Source of the DNA: Streptomyces sp. RKAG290 | GTDB lineage: Bacteria > Actinomycetota > Actinomycetes > Streptomycetales > Streptomycetaceae | Length of the DNA: 64,000 bases | Assembly (NCBI RefSeq): GCF_023701695.1 | Contig: NZ_JAJOZC010000001.1 | Location: 3,967,894 to 4,031,893, forward strand | Reading direction: 5' to 3' | In this document: piece after piece, positions 62,461 through 64,000 of the stretch | Numbering within the stretch: the first letter of the stretch is position 1 | How the letters are laid out: each line of letters begins with the position of its first letter | Position numbers and translations under genes: made by a program | The notes under the pieces: generated by a model | The model's input: the letters and a program-made list of their open reading frames with translations, nothing else | The model's database searches: none | Told to the model about the DNA's origin: nothing

Positions 62461-62861
62461 GGCCTGGGCCGCCCCTGGCCGAACCGTGCGGTGCTGCCCT
62501 CGTCCTCGTGGCCGATCTGCCAGGCCTCGCCGGTCGTGACGTCGCGCGGTTTCAGGGTGAAGGCGACCTTGTGGGTGTGCCCGGTGCTGCGGGCCGCGTC
62601 GGCGCCCGCCTCCACCACCCAGGCCTTCACCCGGGCGGCGCCCTTGACCTCCTTGCGGAGTTCGAGGGTGAACTCCATCTGGATGTCGCCGACCTCGAAG
62701 GCCAGCGGACGGCCGGTGGCGCGGGCCGCGGCGTCGATGAGCTGGTTGCGGATCGACTCGACGGCATCGGCGAGCTCGATCCCGTCCGTGGCGGCGCTGC
62801 CCGCGCCGCGGGAGCTGTCCGCGGCTGTGGTGCCGCCCGTACCTGCGGTGTCGGTCGCCAT
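62457..62861 (-). CDS. Trypco2 (trypsin-co-occurring) domain protein
   Basis: A 134-residue protein starting at ATG 62861 (MATDTAGTGGTTAADSSRGA). After a disordered 30-residue N-terminus, the trypco2 domain reads GIELADAVESIRNQLIDAAA, FEVGDIQMEFTLELRKEV, and then KVAFTLKPRDVTTG. This domain is known for adjacency to trypsin-like proteases in predicted conflict systems. The stop overlaps the GTG of the protease-NACHT gene by 4 bp, forcing near-stoichiometric translation. It may be an adaptor, substrate or inhibitor of the protease; this is inference. Confidence 0.85.
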   Translation of the reverse strand: MATDTAGTGGTTAADSSRGAGSAATDGIELADAVESIRNQLIDAAARATGRPLAFEVGDIQMEFTLELRKEVKGAARVKAWVVEAGADAARSTGHTHKVAFTLKPRDVTTGEAWQIGHEDEGSTARFGQGRPRP

Positions 62862-63320
62862 CGTCCATCCCCCCGGGAGCTGCTCAGTTGGCTGTGCCAG
62901 CGTAGCCAGGTCGCGGGCCGAAGGTCCCGAAACGGACGGTCTTCGGTCCCACCGGCGGTGACAAGGCGCACAGCCCTTTTGGGGCCTACTAGGCGTCTTA
63001 GGAGCACGCGCCATGATCGCGGGAGGGACCTTCGGCCCCGCGTGCGGCAGGACCTTGGGGCATGTGGGGTGAAGTGCCCGGATAGCGGCGTCATGTCCGG
63101 TTGGGCCCGTTTGGAACAGGGGTTAAACGTGTTCGGACGAAGAGATTCCGAGGCGTCCGGAGGGCGGGTTCCGGGACCAGCGGCGGTGAATTCCCAGGGC
63201 TCCCACTACGGCTTTTCTTCGTAGATGGGGGGTTTGAGCACCGGCGGGGGTGCGGGTTACCAAGGAATGGCCAGCCCGGTCCGAGTACCGGGTCCAGTCA
63301 TCTCCGGAGGATTTCCGCAT
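62862..63320. other. Intergenic region with promoters for the trypco2 and M23 genes
   Basis: 459 bp. On the minus strand TACGCT (plus-strand 62899-62904) may be a -10 hexamer for the trypco2-NACHT unit. On the plus strand TTGGAAC at 63111-63117 resembles the -35 of an envelope-stress ECF sigma promoter, about 200 bp before the M23 gene, which would leave a long 5' leader. No c-di-AMP riboswitch consensus found. Confidence 0.35.
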
Positions 63321-64000
63321 ATGTCGAAGCGCGTTTCGTTCCACTCCCACCGCCCGTCCGCTTCCCGTGTTCGCAGCGCCGTGGTGGCCGCCGGTCTGGG
63401 GACGTCGATGGTTCTCGGTGTGGGCGCTGCGTTCGCGGCCGGCACGGCGGGGACCACCGGCGCCACGAGCCTGGCGAGCACCGCCACCGCCGACTCGGTC
63501 GCCCAGCAGGCGGCCGCGCAGGGCAAGGCGGCCAAGCACGCCGAGCACGTCGCGGAGAAGAAGGCCGAGGCGAAGAAGAAGAAGGCCCAGGCCAAGAAGA
63601 AGGCCGCGAAGAAGGCCGCCGCGAAGCTTCCCTGGGAGACCCCCGTCTCCCACTACCAGCTGACCGCGAGCTTCGGCAACGACGGCAGCCGCTGGGCGCA
63701 CAAGCACTCCGGCCAGGACTTCGCCGTGCCGATCGGCACCAAGGTCGAGGCCGCGCACAAGGGCACCATCGTGAAGGCCGGCCCGAACGGCGGCGGCGAC
63801 GGTCCCGCGTACGGCAACGCCATCGTGATCAAGCACAGCAACGGCACGTACTCGCAGTACGCGCACCTCTCCAAGATCGACGTGCACATCGGTGAGCACG
63901 TGAAGAAGGGCGAGAAGATCGCCCTCTCCGGCAACACCGGCAACACCAGCGGTCCGCACCTGCACTTCGAGATCCGGACCACCCCGAACTACGGTTCCGC
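63321..64000 (+). CDS. Secreted M23-family metallopeptidase, 5' part
   Basis: The gene runs off the right edge. From ATG 63321 (GGAGG at 63306-63310) the protein begins with a long signal sequence: RVRSAVVAAGLGTSMVLGVG followed by AAFAAG. A Lys/Ala-rich linker (KKAEAKKKKAQAKKKAAKK, about residues 75-95) is probably wall-associating. The M23 (LytM-like) domain has zinc ligands His/Asp in HKHSGQDFAVPIG and GPHLHFE with the H-x-H. It would cut peptidoglycan peptide bridges outside the cell. The visible part is about 226 residues; only the end of the peptidase domain is missing. Confidence 0.9.
   Translation, partial: MSKRVSFHSHRPSASRVRSAVVAAGLGTSMVLGVGAAFAAGTAGTTGATSLASTATADSVAQQAAAQGKAAKHAEHVAEKKAEAKKKKAQAKKKAAKKAAAKLPWETPVSHYQLTASFGNDGSRWAHKHSGQDFAVPIGTKVEAAHKGTIVKAGPNGGGDGPAYGNAIVIKHSNGTYSQYAHLSKIDVHIGEHVKKGEKIALSGNTGNTSGPHLHFEIRTTPNYGS

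Noticed and set aside
62461..62868. In-frame upstream extension of the protease-NACHT gene
   Set aside because: The stretch is the shadow of the trypco2 gene and is low-complexity; GTG 62460 overlaps the trypco2 stop as expected for coupling.
62862..63320. c-di-AMP (ydaO-type) riboswitch before the M23 peptidase
   Set aside because: Such riboswitches precede many Streptomyces wall hydrolases, but the conserved GACAGCTAACC-type core is not present here.

Overview
The window is high-GC actinobacterial chromosome, almost certainly Streptomyces. It has GTG/TTG starts with GGAGG-type ribosome sites, 4-bp ATGA/GTGA overlaps, rare TTA codons, and Streptomyces landmarks: lsr2, clpC, ftsH-folE, a TipA-like MerR regulator and a DUF397/ATPase/XRE developmental-type cassette. 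Gene order matches what I recall of the S. coelicolor lsr2-clpC to ftsH region, read in the opposite direction. It is mostly conserved core chromosome with small accessory insertions. I see no rRNA or tRNA gene, CRISPR array, integrase or full-length insertion sequence.

Layout. 0-9 kb: the end of an acyl-CoA carboxylase beta subunit plus its epsilon subunit, an APH-like kinase, a family A DNA polymerase, a quinone-reductase-like oxidoreductase, a DUF2786 protein, a FUSC transporter and a lipoprotein. 9-11.5 kb: DUF397 protein, ATPase and XRE regulator, with a shared upstream motif and a TTA codon in the ATPase gene. 11.5-17.5 kb: aldehyde dehydrogenase, PadR, glutamate decarboxylase next to a YfeO-type ClC channel, TipA-like regulator. 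17.6-26 kb: YbjQ, DedA, ThrE exporter, pyrophosphatase, PBP4-type carboxypeptidase, a frameshifted zinc metalloprotease, tilS, hpt. 26-34 kb: ftsH, then folate genes (folE; folK-folB; folP) and a lysyltransferase-domain protein. 34-39 kb: a membrane esterase and a divergent OpuC-type osmolyte transporter. 39-47 kb: a coiled-coil membrane protein, an orphan frameshifted nuoD with a MidA/NDUFAF7-like methyltransferase, a two-component system, an ArsR-like regulator and a threonine-aldolase-like enzyme. 47-52.7 kb: a tightly coupled cofactor operon (DUF2520 protein, panC, nadB, nadC, coaX) for pantothenate/CoA and NAD. 53-59 kb: small regulatory genes, lsr2 and clpC. 59-63 kb: a trypco2 protein translationally coupled to a trypsin-NACHT-LRR protein. 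The window ends inside an M23 peptidase.

The strongest candidate for an under-described system is the trypco2/protease-NACHT pair at 59224-62861. Its effector carries an intact catalytic triad, intact Walker motifs and a TTA (bldA-dependent) codon in the linker after the protease domain. Other items worth attention: the methyltransferase-nuoD pair, with the predicted target arginine conserved; the motif shared by the DUF397 and ATPase promoters; two copies of a roughly 177-bp MITE-like palindrome that each begin at a gene's stop codon; the gadB-ClC pair; and two single-base frameshifts in G/C runs that may be sequencing errors.
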